Translations under genes and position numbers: made by a program
The notes under the pieces: model-generated
Databases searched by the model: none
Told to the model about the DNA's origin: nothing
What the model saw: the letters and a program-made list of their open reading frames with translations, nothing else
Shown: positions 36,798-45,813 of the stretch, in pieces
Numbering within the stretch: position 1 is the first letter of the stretch
How the letters are laid out: every line of letters begins with the position of its first letter
Origin: SZUA-37 sp964472525
GTDB taxonomy: Bacteria > Pseudomonadota > Gammaproteobacteria > UBA6429 > Thiohalophilaceae
Assembly: GCA_964472525.1 (NCBI GenBank)
Contig: CAYYLL010000014.1
Span: forward strand, 1 to 64,000
Direction of reading: 5' to 3'
Length of the DNA: 64,000 nt

Positions 36798-37562
36798 TTA
36801 AAAGAAGAAGGAGAACCCACCATTAATCTGTGAATATTCATCACTTCGATTGTCTCCAACAAGCACAACGTAAGTACTGGCTTCAAGACGGAAATAAAAT
36901 CGGTCTGATAAATAATATTTTACACCTATGCCTGCGTTAGCCATATCAAGAGTACTTGATTTTGCTGCGACTAACGAAGTTGAGGGTACATTTTCAAATT
37001 TCCCGTAGCCGATATACATAAAAGGGCTAAAACGTGCATCGGGATAAAGTTGTAAGTTAAAATTGCCTTGATATAAGGTTGAGCTCGAAAACTTGCCAGC
37101 AATTTTTGTATAAGCTAACTCAAATATTATATTTGGTGTTAATTTATAACCTAGCCGAAGGGTGAAGCTTTGTTCACTTTCAAATAAACCACTGGCAATA
37201 CCAAACTCTAAACGACTTTTTAGGTAGTCATCGAGTAAAATATCTTTAAAGGATTTTTTTACGCCTGCTTCGGTGAGTGTTTTCTCTAATTGCTTTCGTG
37301 CAACCCAACCTGTTTTATTTGAATCAGTTTGTACTTTAAACCAGTCCGTTTTTCGTTTTAATATTTTAATTTTATTTCCGCGCTGGTCGACAAAAAAAAC
37401 AGGGAAGCCACTCCCCGGGCCAGTATGTAATTCAATATAGGCTTCGACTATTTTTACTTTTTGATACTCATCTTGTTTATCGGTTTCTTTAGCTTGCACC
37501 GAAAAAGGAACAATAAGTAGCAATACCAACAGTATATTGAATAGTTTCAATTGAATACTCAT
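36798..37562 (-). CDS. SH3b-domain outer-membrane beta-barrel protein
   Basis: The 254-residue product has a signal peptide (residues 1-24, S-V-Q-A-K). A bacterial SH3 domain follows (about 33-95: A-Y-I-E-L-H-T-G-P-G-S-G-F-P-V, K-T-G-W-V-A-R-K-Q-L), a fold that often binds peptidoglycan. A small barrel ends in G-G-F-S-F-F-F. It could tie the outer membrane to the wall at the site of the assembly. Its start overlaps the previous stop by one base. Confidence 0.78.
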   Translation of the reverse strand: MSIQLKLFNILLVLLLIVPFSVQAKETDKQDEYQKVKIVEAYIELHTGPGSGFPVFFVDQRGNKIKILKRKTDWFKVQTDSNKTGWVARKQLEKTLTEAGVKKSFKDILLDDYLKSRLEFGIASGLFESEQSFTLRLGYKLTPNIIFELAYTKIAGKFSSSTLYQGNFNLQLYPDARFSPFMYIGYGKFENVPSTSLVAAKSSTLDMANAGIGVKYYLSDRFYFRLEASTYVVLVGDNRSDEYSQINGGFSFFF

Positions 37563-38017
37563 TAGGGTGTAACCGGGTTGTTTATCCAGTTAAAGATAAT
37601 GGTGTAATTCGCATCACCCTTGGTAAAAATATCACCACCCGCATGGCTGCCCACACTGGAAAAGATGCCTGTTAAAGGTTCAAGCAACAGTTTACTTTGA
37701 GATGGGTCAACCAGATTTGCAAATGATTTTGCCGAGATAAAGTTAGCCGTAAGCTCACTGGTTGAGGTTGCATTAGGATAAATTTTAAAGGAGCCACCTG
37801 AACCGCCACTTATATTATGACAGCCGCTAGCTGAGCAGGTTTTACCCCCAATATTGGCATTAAACACAGCGTTGACTGAACCAGTAAAGGTTGTGTAGCT
37901 AAGGGTTTGTACACCAACGTTCTTTTTGTTTTCGACCTGTTTACAGCTTGTTAAAGTTAACAAGCTGTAAAGAGCGAAAAATAAAATAGCGATGCGTGGT
38001 ATAGCTTGATACGGCAT
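37562..38017 (-). CDS. Cytochrome c-like lipoprotein with a C-x4-C-H motif
   Basis: The 151-residue product has a lipobox (L-T-S-C, Cys25). The single candidate heme motif is C-S-A-S-G-C-H-N near residue 60, with four rather than two residues between the cysteines, a spacing known in some multiheme cytochromes. The C-terminus (Y-T-I-I-F-N-W-I-N-N-P) resembles the end of the neighbouring 987-residue protein, so it is a free-standing copy of that last domain. It is probably exposed at the outer membrane. Confidence 0.7.
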   Translation of the reverse strand: MPYQAIPRIAILFFALYSLLTLTSCKQVENKKNVGVQTLSYTTFTGSVNAVFNANIGGKTCSASGCHNISGGSGGSFKIYPNATSTSELTANFISAKSFANLVDPSQSKLLLEPLTGIFSSVGSHAGGDIFTKGDANYTIIFNWINNPVTP

Positions 38018-38046
38018 AAGCTTTCACTTTCTTTATTATTTTATTT

Positions 38047-41010
38047 TTAAGGAGTTGTAATCCAGTTAGCAATGGTTGTGTAATCTGCATCTGATGTTGA
38101 CATAACCGGCTTGGTTCCGCCAGCGCCATTATCAACTTGTGGGTGAACATTGCCGTTTGTGGATACAGGTTTGCTTAATAATATGTTATTAGAAGCAGTC
38201 GTGGTATCCGCTACCATGGTATTTGTGACGTTCAGATCGCCTTCGGCATCACCGGTGAGTACAAATCGGTTACGCGAGAATTTTGTGTTAGCCGAGCCAG
38301 TCGCACCATTGTCACCAAAAGCTTGATGGCAACCCGCACAACGCGCCATTAAGATAGGTTGTATGGTTGAGTTAAACACCGTTTTATTTAAACCACGAGG
38401 TGGGATACGCATTTCAGCTTGATCTTGAATACCGTTGCCGTTGGTGTCGCCTCCAAAAGGTGTATTGTAATATTGGCCACCAAGATCAATCCATTCATTA
38501 ATCACACGACGTTCTGACGCGTTGGTCATGGATGAGTGATCCACTACGGGTGGTGTGGTATTAAAGTCAACACTGACATCATTGACGCGTCGAGCCGGTG
38601 CTTTTAGTGCTTTATTGTAAAGTACCGCCATTAGAATACTGCCGCGTGCATTGGCAATTGAAACAACCGGGTTTTCTCGTTTAACGATTAAGCGACCATC
38701 GCTTTTAATTGTAATGGTGGGCAAGCCGGTTGTTGGGTCAAGAATAGGGTCGCCTACCATAAGTTCACTGTAGGAGGTGAGGTAACCTTCGCCGCCAGCG
38801 GTGTTGCGTAGGTCTAAACCGCCGGTACGCTTAAAGTCTGTACTTGTGCCGGTTGCATCATCAGGTGTATTGGCATTGTGGCAGGTAGTACACTTGTATG
38901 TTGCGCCATTAGCAATATTAACAATAGGTGAACCGGTATTATTAGTGCGTGATGCGGTCCAGATAGGAGCCACATTAGTCTTATAGTTAACAACGCCTTT
39001 GCTAGGTGCGGTTGTTGTTAGACCGGAGTAGTCAATCGTAAGATTGGCTGTTTTTTGTGCCGCGTTCATCGCCCACACATCGGTATAGATCATGTCTGTT
39101 TTTAACAGAGGGTAATTAGTCGGGTCAGCATTAAAACGTGTTTCTGCCATGGTTTCACCGCCTTTACCCGGCATGGTCGTATTCGGGTGGTTGCCGGCAA
39201 TGGGAGTAACGTTAATTGAACTACCTCGGCGTGGAGAATGGCAACCATTACAGGTGCGTACTTCGCCTGATTTTACTTGAATCCAGTTAGTGTGTACCTG
39301 AAAAGCACGTCCTTCTGAATCGATAACATTAATAGCGATAGGTGTATCGCCGGGCACTTCAATTTTAAACGAACCATCGGGCTCAAGCTCTGTATAACCA
39401 ACAATTTGTTGCATTTCAAAATTAGTTTCCCCCATGTCGTTTTGCCCCATACCTGATGGCGTGGCAACGGCTTTGGTGATACGGATAAAGCGACCCGGAC
39501 GGGTTTTATAATTAGCATTGGTTGGGTCTTTCATTGCTGCAATATCGGCCACACCGCTTGATGTTTTGGGGATGCTTTCACCTGCCATTAAGGCTGCATT
39601 GCCCATACGGCCTCGACTATCAGTGTCATAAACGCTTTTCACGTTTAAGATGCCGACACCTGCACCACCATTTTTAGCGGCAAGCGTTGCATCGAGGGTT
39701 TTATCGTCAATGCCGTTAGGCTTAGGACGAGCCATTAAGGCAACGGGGCTGCGCAACACTTTACCAGCTGAACCAACGTCAATAACGTCTAAATCGCCGG
39801 TGGTAAGATTGAGCATGTAGATGCCATATTGAGGAGTACCTTCGGTTGCAGAAATAACATTGGTAATTGGATTTGTTTCTGTTGGGCAGTTTTTAATATT
39901 GATAGCTGAACAAGAAGCGGCCCAACTGACCAGTAAACGGTTGGTGCCATCGTATAAAGGGTATGGATCGGTTGCACGGCCAAATTGTGATAAACCTCGA
40001 CCAAAATTCATGGATTTTGCGGTGGCTTGTGATTGCGCGCTGCCGGACACACTGGCATCACAGTCATTATTTTCGGAGCAGTCATTGGCTTTAATAAGCA
40101 TTAGCGCGCCACCTTCTTTGGTGCGTGATAAAGGCATTAAACTACTGATAATGGTTTTGTTATCCGGCATTTGACGAGGATGCAGAAAACTATTACCGGG
40201 GCTATGCGCGCCGTAGAAGACAAACATATTGGTGCCATCTGGGTTGGTAGTGAAAACACTAAACTGGTTACGGCCACCCACATGATCCCAGCGTGAGTAC
40301 ATGATTTCGCCAGTGGATAATACAGTCGGGTTACGGTCATGACTCTGGTTAAATGAAATCTGGCGAATACCGGTGCCATTTGCGTTCATTGTATGCAATA
40401 CCGATGAACGTTCACGTTCATATTCATCGCGGGAAGCGTAAGGTTGTATTTTATTGATGGTCATCAGTTCTTTTGAACGTGTTTGACGATTTGAGCTGAA
40501 AACGATTAAGTCACCGCTATCGCGTGGTACATAGGCCGGATCAACATCGTCCCCTTTATTGGCTTCTGTATCACTTTTAATAATACGGGATGGATTGGTG
40601 CTACTGAGGGCTTTGGTGGTATCGTATTCGTAAACATTCCATGTGCCTGAACCACAATTCAATTTCATTGAAAATAGAATTTTGGTGCCATCATAAGAAA
40701 CTTCCAGATCCGAGACATCGCCCTGTCCATTGGTTAAATGTGAGGTGACATCGGTTTTGCTTGAACTGGGTGAAGATAGTTTGCGTACATAGAGTGCGCC
40801 ACCGGCCGAACATATGGCGGCATCGGTAGGATTACCGGTTGTATTTGAATTACGTTCAACATAAGCAATGGGTTTGTTACCTTGAATAATCACATTACTG
40901 CTTGAACTGCTGTCTCCACCGCTAGTGCTGCCACCACCGCATGAGGTTAATAATGTGCTCGTAAATGTTACAAAAATAGGTAGGATTAATTTCGTATTAA
41001 ATCCACACAT
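38047..41010 (-). CDS. HzsA-like multiheme lipoprotein with N-terminal beta-propeller
   Basis: The 987-residue lipoprotein (L-T-S-C, Cys24, then a Ser/Gly linker) has TolB/PD40-type propeller blades over about 50-430 (V-S-Y-D-G-T-K-I-L-F-S, D-L-I-V-F-S-S-N-R). Three heme c motifs are C-N-G-C-H near 586, C-T-T-C-H near 707 and C-A-G-C-H near 891. This is the architecture of proteins annotated as hydrazine synthase alpha-subunit-like in many non-anammox bacteria, so hydrazine chemistry should not be assumed. It probably transfers electrons at the cell surface. A strong ribosome site (AAGGGG) precedes the ATG. The promoter is likely in the 200-nt spacer upstream. Confidence 0.82.
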   Translation of the reverse strand: MCGFNTKLILPIFVTFTSTLLTSCGGGSTSGGDSSSSSNVIIQGNKPIAYVERNSNTTGNPTDAAICSAGGALYVRKLSSPSSSKTDVTSHLTNGQGDVSDLEVSYDGTKILFSMKLNCGSGTWNVYEYDTTKALSSTNPSRIIKSDTEANKGDDVDPAYVPRDSGDLIVFSSNRQTRSKELMTINKIQPYASRDEYERERSSVLHTMNANGTGIRQISFNQSHDRNPTVLSTGEIMYSRWDHVGGRNQFSVFTTNPDGTNMFVFYGAHSPGNSFLHPRQMPDNKTIISSLMPLSRTKEGGALMLIKANDCSENNDCDASVSGSAQSQATAKSMNFGRGLSQFGRATDPYPLYDGTNRLLVSWAASCSAINIKNCPTETNPITNVISATEGTPQYGIYMLNLTTGDLDVIDVGSAGKVLRSPVALMARPKPNGIDDKTLDATLAAKNGGAGVGILNVKSVYDTDSRGRMGNAALMAGESIPKTSSGVADIAAMKDPTNANYKTRPGRFIRITKAVATPSGMGQNDMGETNFEMQQIVGYTELEPDGSFKIEVPGDTPIAINVIDSEGRAFQVHTNWIQVKSGEVRTCNGCHSPRRGSSINVTPIAGNHPNTTMPGKGGETMAETRFNADPTNYPLLKTDMIYTDVWAMNAAQKTANLTIDYSGLTTTAPSKGVVNYKTNVAPIWTASRTNNTGSPIVNIANGATYKCTTCHNANTPDDATGTSTDFKRTGGLDLRNTAGGEGYLTSYSELMVGDPILDPTTGLPTITIKSDGRLIVKRENPVVSIANARGSILMAVLYNKALKAPARRVNDVSVDFNTTPPVVDHSSMTNASERRVINEWIDLGGQYYNTPFGGDTNGNGIQDQAEMRIPPRGLNKTVFNSTIQPILMARCAGCHQAFGDNGATGSANTKFSRNRFVLTGDAEGDLNVTNTMVADTTTASNNILLSKPVSTNGNVHPQVDNGAGGTKPVMSTSDADYTTIANWITTP

Positions 41011-41070
41011 ATTTATTTCCCCTTAATTTGTTGAAGTGTTGTTTTTCAACATAAACAACCGGACCCTGAT

Positions 41071-41106
41071 ATTTAGATGTTAAAATGTGACTAAAATTTA
41101 GATGTT
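41071..41106. promoter_or_regulatory. 11-bp direct repeat upstream of the HzsA-like gene
   Basis: ATTTAGATGTT occurs at 41071-41081 and again at 41096-41106, a 25-nt period, about 60-95 nt before the start of the HzsA-like gene. A two-site operator on the minus-strand promoter is a reasonable guess; no regulator is known. Confidence 0.35.
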
Positions 41107-41210
41107 TATGAAAATATTAGCTGTTAGCTCGGTCACATAATGGAATACCCCTTATTATTTAAGGGCTTATTCTGTGAAGTCCATTGCTATTTGGCTAATT
41201 TATAAGCAGA

Positions 41211-42203
41211 TTAATCCATATTATTATGTTTTGTGGGCTGCTCCAGTCCCGAAGAAAAATGCAGCTTACCCTGTTTATCAATAATAATTGCATCGTATTG
41301 TGGTAATGAATTGACTAATTTAAGTGCTTTTTGGGTGGGTAAGATAAAAAGCGTGGTGGACAGTGCATCGGTGGTGGTGGCATTGGGGCCAAGAACGGTC
41401 ACACTTTGGCTAGCGGTTGCCGATTTACCTGTTTTAGGTTGAATAATATGGTGGTAACGCACCCCATCTTCAATAAAAAAGCGTTCATAGTCGCCAGAGG
41501 TAGAAATAGCCGTATTTTCCAACGGCAGGATAACCACATATTTATCTTTATGACGAGGGTGGCGGATCCCAGTAATCCACGGTTTACCATTTTTGTCGCC
41601 CAAAAGACGGCTGTCACCACCTGCCATGACCAAAGCATGGCGTATGCCAAGTTGCTGAAGTTTCTGGATACAGCGATCAACCGCGTGGCCTTTGGCAATA
41701 CCGCCCAGGTCGATGCGTACCCCTTTGTGTTTAAAATAAATTTCGGATGTTTTGGCTAATAACTGAATTTTGGTGTAATCGATATTAGCTAGATTCTTTT
41801 TAATGAGTTTATCCGTTGGGCGTTGATGTTTTCGGTAATCATATAAATAACCGACACTGGCGAAAGTAATATCAAAGATACCTTTTGACAGTTTTGAAAT
41901 AGTTTGTGCCTTGAGGATAAGTTTAAAAAGTTCGGGGCTAATTTTAACCGGATGCTTGGCGGCCTCCCGGTTAATAAGCGAAACTTCACTGCTTGCTATA
42001 AATGGGCTCATTGTTTGATCAATACGCTGCATTTCTGTCTTCACGATATTGATTGCTTTTTGTGCCGTAGATTGATTTTTATCCCAAAGTTCAACGCCCA
42101 CCCGCGTTCCCATAATATCCCAGTATTGTTTGTACCAGTCAGCGAACAGAGGTTGGGAATACCCGCATGAAATTATAAGTAATACAAATAAACGAAATAA
42201 CAT
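41211..42203 (-). CDS. apbE: FAD:protein FMN transferase (ApbE family)
   Basis: ApbE enzymes act on the periplasmic face and attach FMN covalently to Thr/Ser of target proteins using FAD and Mg. The 330-residue product has an N-terminal signal sequence and M-G-T-R-V-G-V-E-L. It has D-L-G-G-I-A-K-G-H-A-V-D-R near residue 165, the A-G-G-D-S-R motif near 190, and G-P-N-A-T-T-T-D-A-L-S-T-T near 280 with the metal site. It is the first gene of the envelope redox block. No Nqr/Rnf subunit is nearby, so the target may lie in the same block. Confidence 0.9.
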   Translation of the reverse strand: MLFRLFVLLIISCGYSQPLFADWYKQYWDIMGTRVGVELWDKNQSTAQKAINIVKTEMQRIDQTMSPFIASSEVSLINREAAKHPVKISPELFKLILKAQTISKLSKGIFDITFASVGYLYDYRKHQRPTDKLIKKNLANIDYTKIQLLAKTSEIYFKHKGVRIDLGGIAKGHAVDRCIQKLQQLGIRHALVMAGGDSRLLGDKNGKPWITGIRHPRHKDKYVVILPLENTAISTSGDYERFFIEDGVRYHHIIQPKTGKSATASQSVTVLGPNATTTDALSTTLFILPTQKALKLVNSLPQYDAIIIDKQGKLHFSSGLEQPTKHNNMD

Positions 42204-42252
42204 GTTGTTAGTTTAATAAATTTTAGATGAAGGTAACATCAATTAATTGATA

Positions 42253-43743
42253 TTAAGCAAACATTTCCTCAGCAGGCTCGGGAGTGGTATTTATGCGTGT
42301 TTTATAACGAGCGATAAGCTCATCGGCTGTTTTTTGCATACCGGGTTCAAGGAAGGTGGCCTTGTTTAAAGCGTCAAGTCCGGTCTTGTCGTTATAGGAT
42401 AATAAAATACGGCCAATGGCAAACATGGCTTTAGCGTGCATGGGGTTACGTTCTAAAATTTTCTTATATATAGGTATCGCCGCGTGATAGCCAGTAATTT
42501 TTTCTGTTAGCACCGCAAATTCCCAGGTTTCGTTAGCGGATAGCGGTTGTTGCTGTATTTTACTGGCTAAAAGGTTAAGGCGCTGTTCATTGCTATTAAG
42601 TTGAGTGTTTGTTTCTCGCTGAGTTTGTAAACGTTGTAACCACAAGTTATCAAAAATACGGGTTACTTTAGGCAATGCATTGTCCAGATAAGTTTGCGCA
42701 GCGGTGGTATTAAAAGGTTCTGGCAATCTGTAATTTTCATAACCGATTTCATTTAATCGTGTTCGTAACAAAGGGGCTGGGAATTGAAAGTCATTTAATT
42801 TTTGGAATTGCTGCTCAATTAATTTTTGTGAACTATCTATTTTGATACTTTGAGCAAAGGATACCGCCATATTGGCATGTGGGAAAATCATTTTATCGGG
42901 GTATTGCCGTTGTAGTTTATACATGGAAACCCAGAAGGTATTTTTTAAATAGTGATTGGCAATTAGGGTTTGGGACAGTGTTTGTGATAATTCATCCTCC
43001 TCTGCCATTTCCAACGCATATTGGTCGGCTGCGAGTTCGTCCATTCGTATGGCATAAAACGCAATGGCAGAAAAAAATTTTTGGTAACTTTGAATAAGGT
43101 AAAAGAAAGGTTTTAAGAACCACTGCGTACTTTTATGACAGGCTGCTAAATATTGTTGCAGTTGATCATGGAACAGACTTATTCTGCCGGTGACTTTGTT
43201 ATTTACCAAAGACAATTGGCCAATGCGTCGTGTAAGCAATACTTTGAACTGTTTGGCTGAAACAGTTTGCATAAGCGGCAAGCCGATTTGCAATGTTGTT
43301 TGTCCTAACTGTGGAACACAATACAATGGTGTATTATGAATACTAATATCAAACTGGTCGGTGATTAATATTGAATCTATATGATTGATATTGAAATGTT
43401 GTTTTAATTCTTCAATCAGGGTGATGAGTTTTGGTGTTTTCTTTTTATTGATGGTGATGTAAATTTCAGATGCTTTTGGTGTATCTAATTCCAGAGTGAT
43501 AAATTGGTAAAACAAATAACCGAACAAACCGGCCAGAGGTAATTGATATAATAATGGAGCAAGATCGTTAAAAGATTCTATGGTCAATAAGGAAGTAATG
43601 GCTGATATAAAAAAGGTTAAACTCAAAATAGGAAAAAATAAAATAAGTGAAATACCCAACACCATAAAGGCCACGACCATCGCAAGGTACAGTTTTGCTG
43701 AGCGGTGCTGAAAACTGTTTAAACTTTCAATCAGTTCTGACAT
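42253..43743 (-). CDS. M48-like membrane protein with degenerate zinc site and C-terminal TPR
   Basis: The 496-residue protein has two N-terminal membrane helices (about 18-42, 50-80), then a region laid out like an M48 (HtpX/Oma1) peptidase. The helix that normally carries HExxH reads L-L-T-R-R-I-G-Q-L-S, whereas the downstream glutamate helix M-D-E-L-A-A-D-Q-Y-A-L is kept. Residues 400-480 form TPR-like helices. It is therefore probably catalytically dead, acting as a chaperone or adaptor. It is 49 nt upstream of apbE on the same strand and may be co-transcribed. Confidence 0.65.
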   Translation of the reverse strand: MSELIESLNSFQHRSAKLYLAMVVAFMVLGISLILFFPILSLTFFISAITSLLTIESFNDLAPLLYQLPLAGLFGYLFYQFITLELDTPKASEIYITINKKKTPKLITLIEELKQHFNINHIDSILITDQFDISIHNTPLYCVPQLGQTTLQIGLPLMQTVSAKQFKVLLTRRIGQLSLVNNKVTGRISLFHDQLQQYLAACHKSTQWFLKPFFYLIQSYQKFFSAIAFYAIRMDELAADQYALEMAEEDELSQTLSQTLIANHYLKNTFWVSMYKLQRQYPDKMIFPHANMAVSFAQSIKIDSSQKLIEQQFQKLNDFQFPAPLLRTRLNEIGYENYRLPEPFNTTAAQTYLDNALPKVTRIFDNLWLQRLQTQRETNTQLNSNEQRLNLLASKIQQQPLSANETWEFAVLTEKITGYHAAIPIYKKILERNPMHAKAMFAIGRILLSYNDKTGLDALNKATFLEPGMQKTADELIARYKTRINTTPEPAEEMFA

Positions 43744-43929
43744 GAGATGATTCCGAGTTTCTAATTTGCTTACTACTAGAAAATAACATAAATAGCTTGA
43801 AACAAGTATCGGGGTTTTATCCTGATGTGTGTTGCTGTGATTGTAGTCACAGTATTTCTGGTTTTATTTTGATTTAAAGTATTAGAAATTCAGGATGTGC
43901 TCATGTGGACGACGTAGAAATAGGGTGGA

Positions 43930-45798
43930 TTAGGAGGCTAAATTTTCCAGTGCTTCACTAATATCCATCCATTCGCTTTCAGTTTGTTCTAGTCGCTGAT
44001 TGATTTTGTTCTGTTCTGTCAACAAGGTATCTAACTGATCTTTATTGGCAGCTTCGTACAGTGTATTGTCTGCTAATTGTGATTCAAGTTCTATTCTTTT
44101 TGCGCTGAGCTTTTCCAATTGTTTGTCGAGTGTTTTTAGTTTATTTTGCAATGGCTTTTGTTGTTGGCGTTTTAACGCAGTATTGGTAGACGGTGTTTTT
44201 TTGCCGTTTGTGATTTCTTTTTTTAATTTGTTTTCATTACTCAACCAGCGACGGTAATCATCGAGGTCGCCATCAAAAGGACTGACTGCACCATTGGCAA
44301 CTAAAAACAAGGCGTCGGTGACCGTGCGGAGTAGATGCCGGTCATGCGAAACAATAATCATTGCGCCTTCGAAAGACTGCATCGCAATGGTTAAGGCATG
44401 GCGCATTTCCAAATCAAGGTGGTTAGTAGGTTCGTCGAGTAGTAATAAATTAGGTTTTTGGTAAACCAGTAAGGCTAAAACCAGACGTGCTTTTTCGCCG
44501 CCGGATAGGGGGGCAACGGGATCGAGTGCCATATCATTATTAAAAGCAAAGCCCCCTAAAAATTTTCGTAACTCACTTTCGGTTGCTTTTTTGTCAATAC
44601 GTTGCAGGTGCAATAATGGGCTGGCTTCATCATCGAGCTGTTCGAGTTGGTGTTGTGCAAAGTAACCGGTTTTAAGTTCTTTGGCAAAATGTAATTCACC
44701 CTGCTGTGGTTGTATTTCATCCGCCAGTAATTTTATCAGTGTCGACTTGCCTGCACCGTTATGCCCAAGCAGACCGATGCGATCACCGGGATGAATGGTA
44801 AATTTCACCTGATTGAGTATGGTTGTATCCTGATACCCTGCATTGACCTGATCCAGATTTAATAACGGGTTCGGTATTTTTTCGGCTGTTTTAAATTGAA
44901 ACTTAAAGGGTGAGTCAACATGAGCCGGAGCAATCAGTTCCATACGCTCCAGTGCTTTTACCCGACTTTGTGCCTGACGAGCCTTGGTGGCTTTGGCTTT
45001 AAAACGTTCAACAAATTTGTGCATATGCTGAATTTCGCGCTGTTGTTTTTCGAAAGCCGATTGTTGACTGGCGAGCTGTTCTGCCCGACGCAGTTCAAAG
45101 GCTGAATAGTTGCCAGTGTAGTTATTGATTTGTGCATTTTCGATATGGGCAATATGGGTGGTCACGTTATCCAGAAAATCTCGGTCATGCGAAATAAGCA
45201 GCAGGGTGCCTTTATACTGGCGTAACCAGTTTTCTAGCCAGATAACGGCATCGAGATCCAAGTGGTTAGTGGGCTCATCAAGCAATAACATATCGGAGCG
45301 ACGTATTAAAGCCTGCGCCAGATTCAGGCGCATTCGCCAGCCACCGGAAAAACTTTTTACTGATTGTTGTTCCTGTGCGGAAGTAAAACCTAAGCCATGC
45401 AGCAATGTTGCGGCATGGCTGTTGGCACTGTAGCCACCAATGGCTTCCATTTTACTGTAATAATGAGCCAGTGCCTCACCATTATTTTTTTCTTCAGCAA
45501 TTTTAATTTTGTTTTCAAGTTGACGTAACTCAATATCACCATCGAGCGCATATTCGATTGCCGCTTGATCGAGTGGTGGTGTTTCCTGTGCGACATGGGC
45601 GGTTTTAATATTTTTGGGAAAACTGACATCGCCACTGTCGGCTTGTAGTTGGCCGCGAATTAAGGAAAATAAGCTGGATTTGCCCACACCATTACCACCA
45701 GTGATGCCGACTTTTTGCCCAGCATGAATGGTTAGGTTAACGTCGTGAAATAACTCTTTTGTACCTCGACGTAAAGCAAGTTCGGTAAATTTAAGCAT
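43930..45798 (-). CDS. yheS: ABC-F family ATPase, YheS-like
   Basis: The 622-residue soluble protein has two ABC domains with Walker A motifs G-G-N-G-V-G-K-S and G-H-N-G-A-G-K-S. Signatures are F-S-G-G-W-R-M-R-L and L-S-G-G-E-K-A-R-L, and the L-L-L-D-E-P-T-N-H-L-D Walker B appears twice. A charged inter-domain linker and a C-terminal coiled coil complete it. ABC-F proteins bind the ribosomal E site and relieve stalled translation. Length and linker fit YheS (637 aa in E. coli) rather than Uup or EttA. Confidence 0.92.
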   Translation of the reverse strand: MLKFTELALRRGTKELFHDVNLTIHAGQKVGITGGNGVGKSSLFSLIRGQLQADSGDVSFPKNIKTAHVAQETPPLDQAAIEYALDGDIELRQLENKIKIAEEKNNGEALAHYYSKMEAIGGYSANSHAATLLHGLGFTSAQEQQSVKSFSGGWRMRLNLAQALIRRSDMLLLDEPTNHLDLDAVIWLENWLRQYKGTLLLISHDRDFLDNVTTHIAHIENAQINNYTGNYSAFELRRAEQLASQQSAFEKQQREIQHMHKFVERFKAKATKARQAQSRVKALERMELIAPAHVDSPFKFQFKTAEKIPNPLLNLDQVNAGYQDTTILNQVKFTIHPGDRIGLLGHNGAGKSTLIKLLADEIQPQQGELHFAKELKTGYFAQHQLEQLDDEASPLLHLQRIDKKATESELRKFLGGFAFNNDMALDPVAPLSGGEKARLVLALLVYQKPNLLLLDEPTNHLDLEMRHALTIAMQSFEGAMIIVSHDRHLLRTVTDALFLVANGAVSPFDGDLDDYRRWLSNENKLKKEITNGKKTPSTNTALKRQQQKPLQNKLKTLDKQLEKLSAKRIELESQLADNTLYEAANKDQLDTLLTEQNKINQRLEQTESEWMDISEALENLAS

Positions 45799-45813
45799 TG
45801 GCGTGGAATATGC

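Noticed and set aside
38047..41010. True hydrazine synthase (anammox metabolism)
   Set aside because: Only the HzsA-like architecture is present; hzsB, hzsC and hydrazine dehydrogenase genes are absent and the other genes indicate a gammaproteobacterium.
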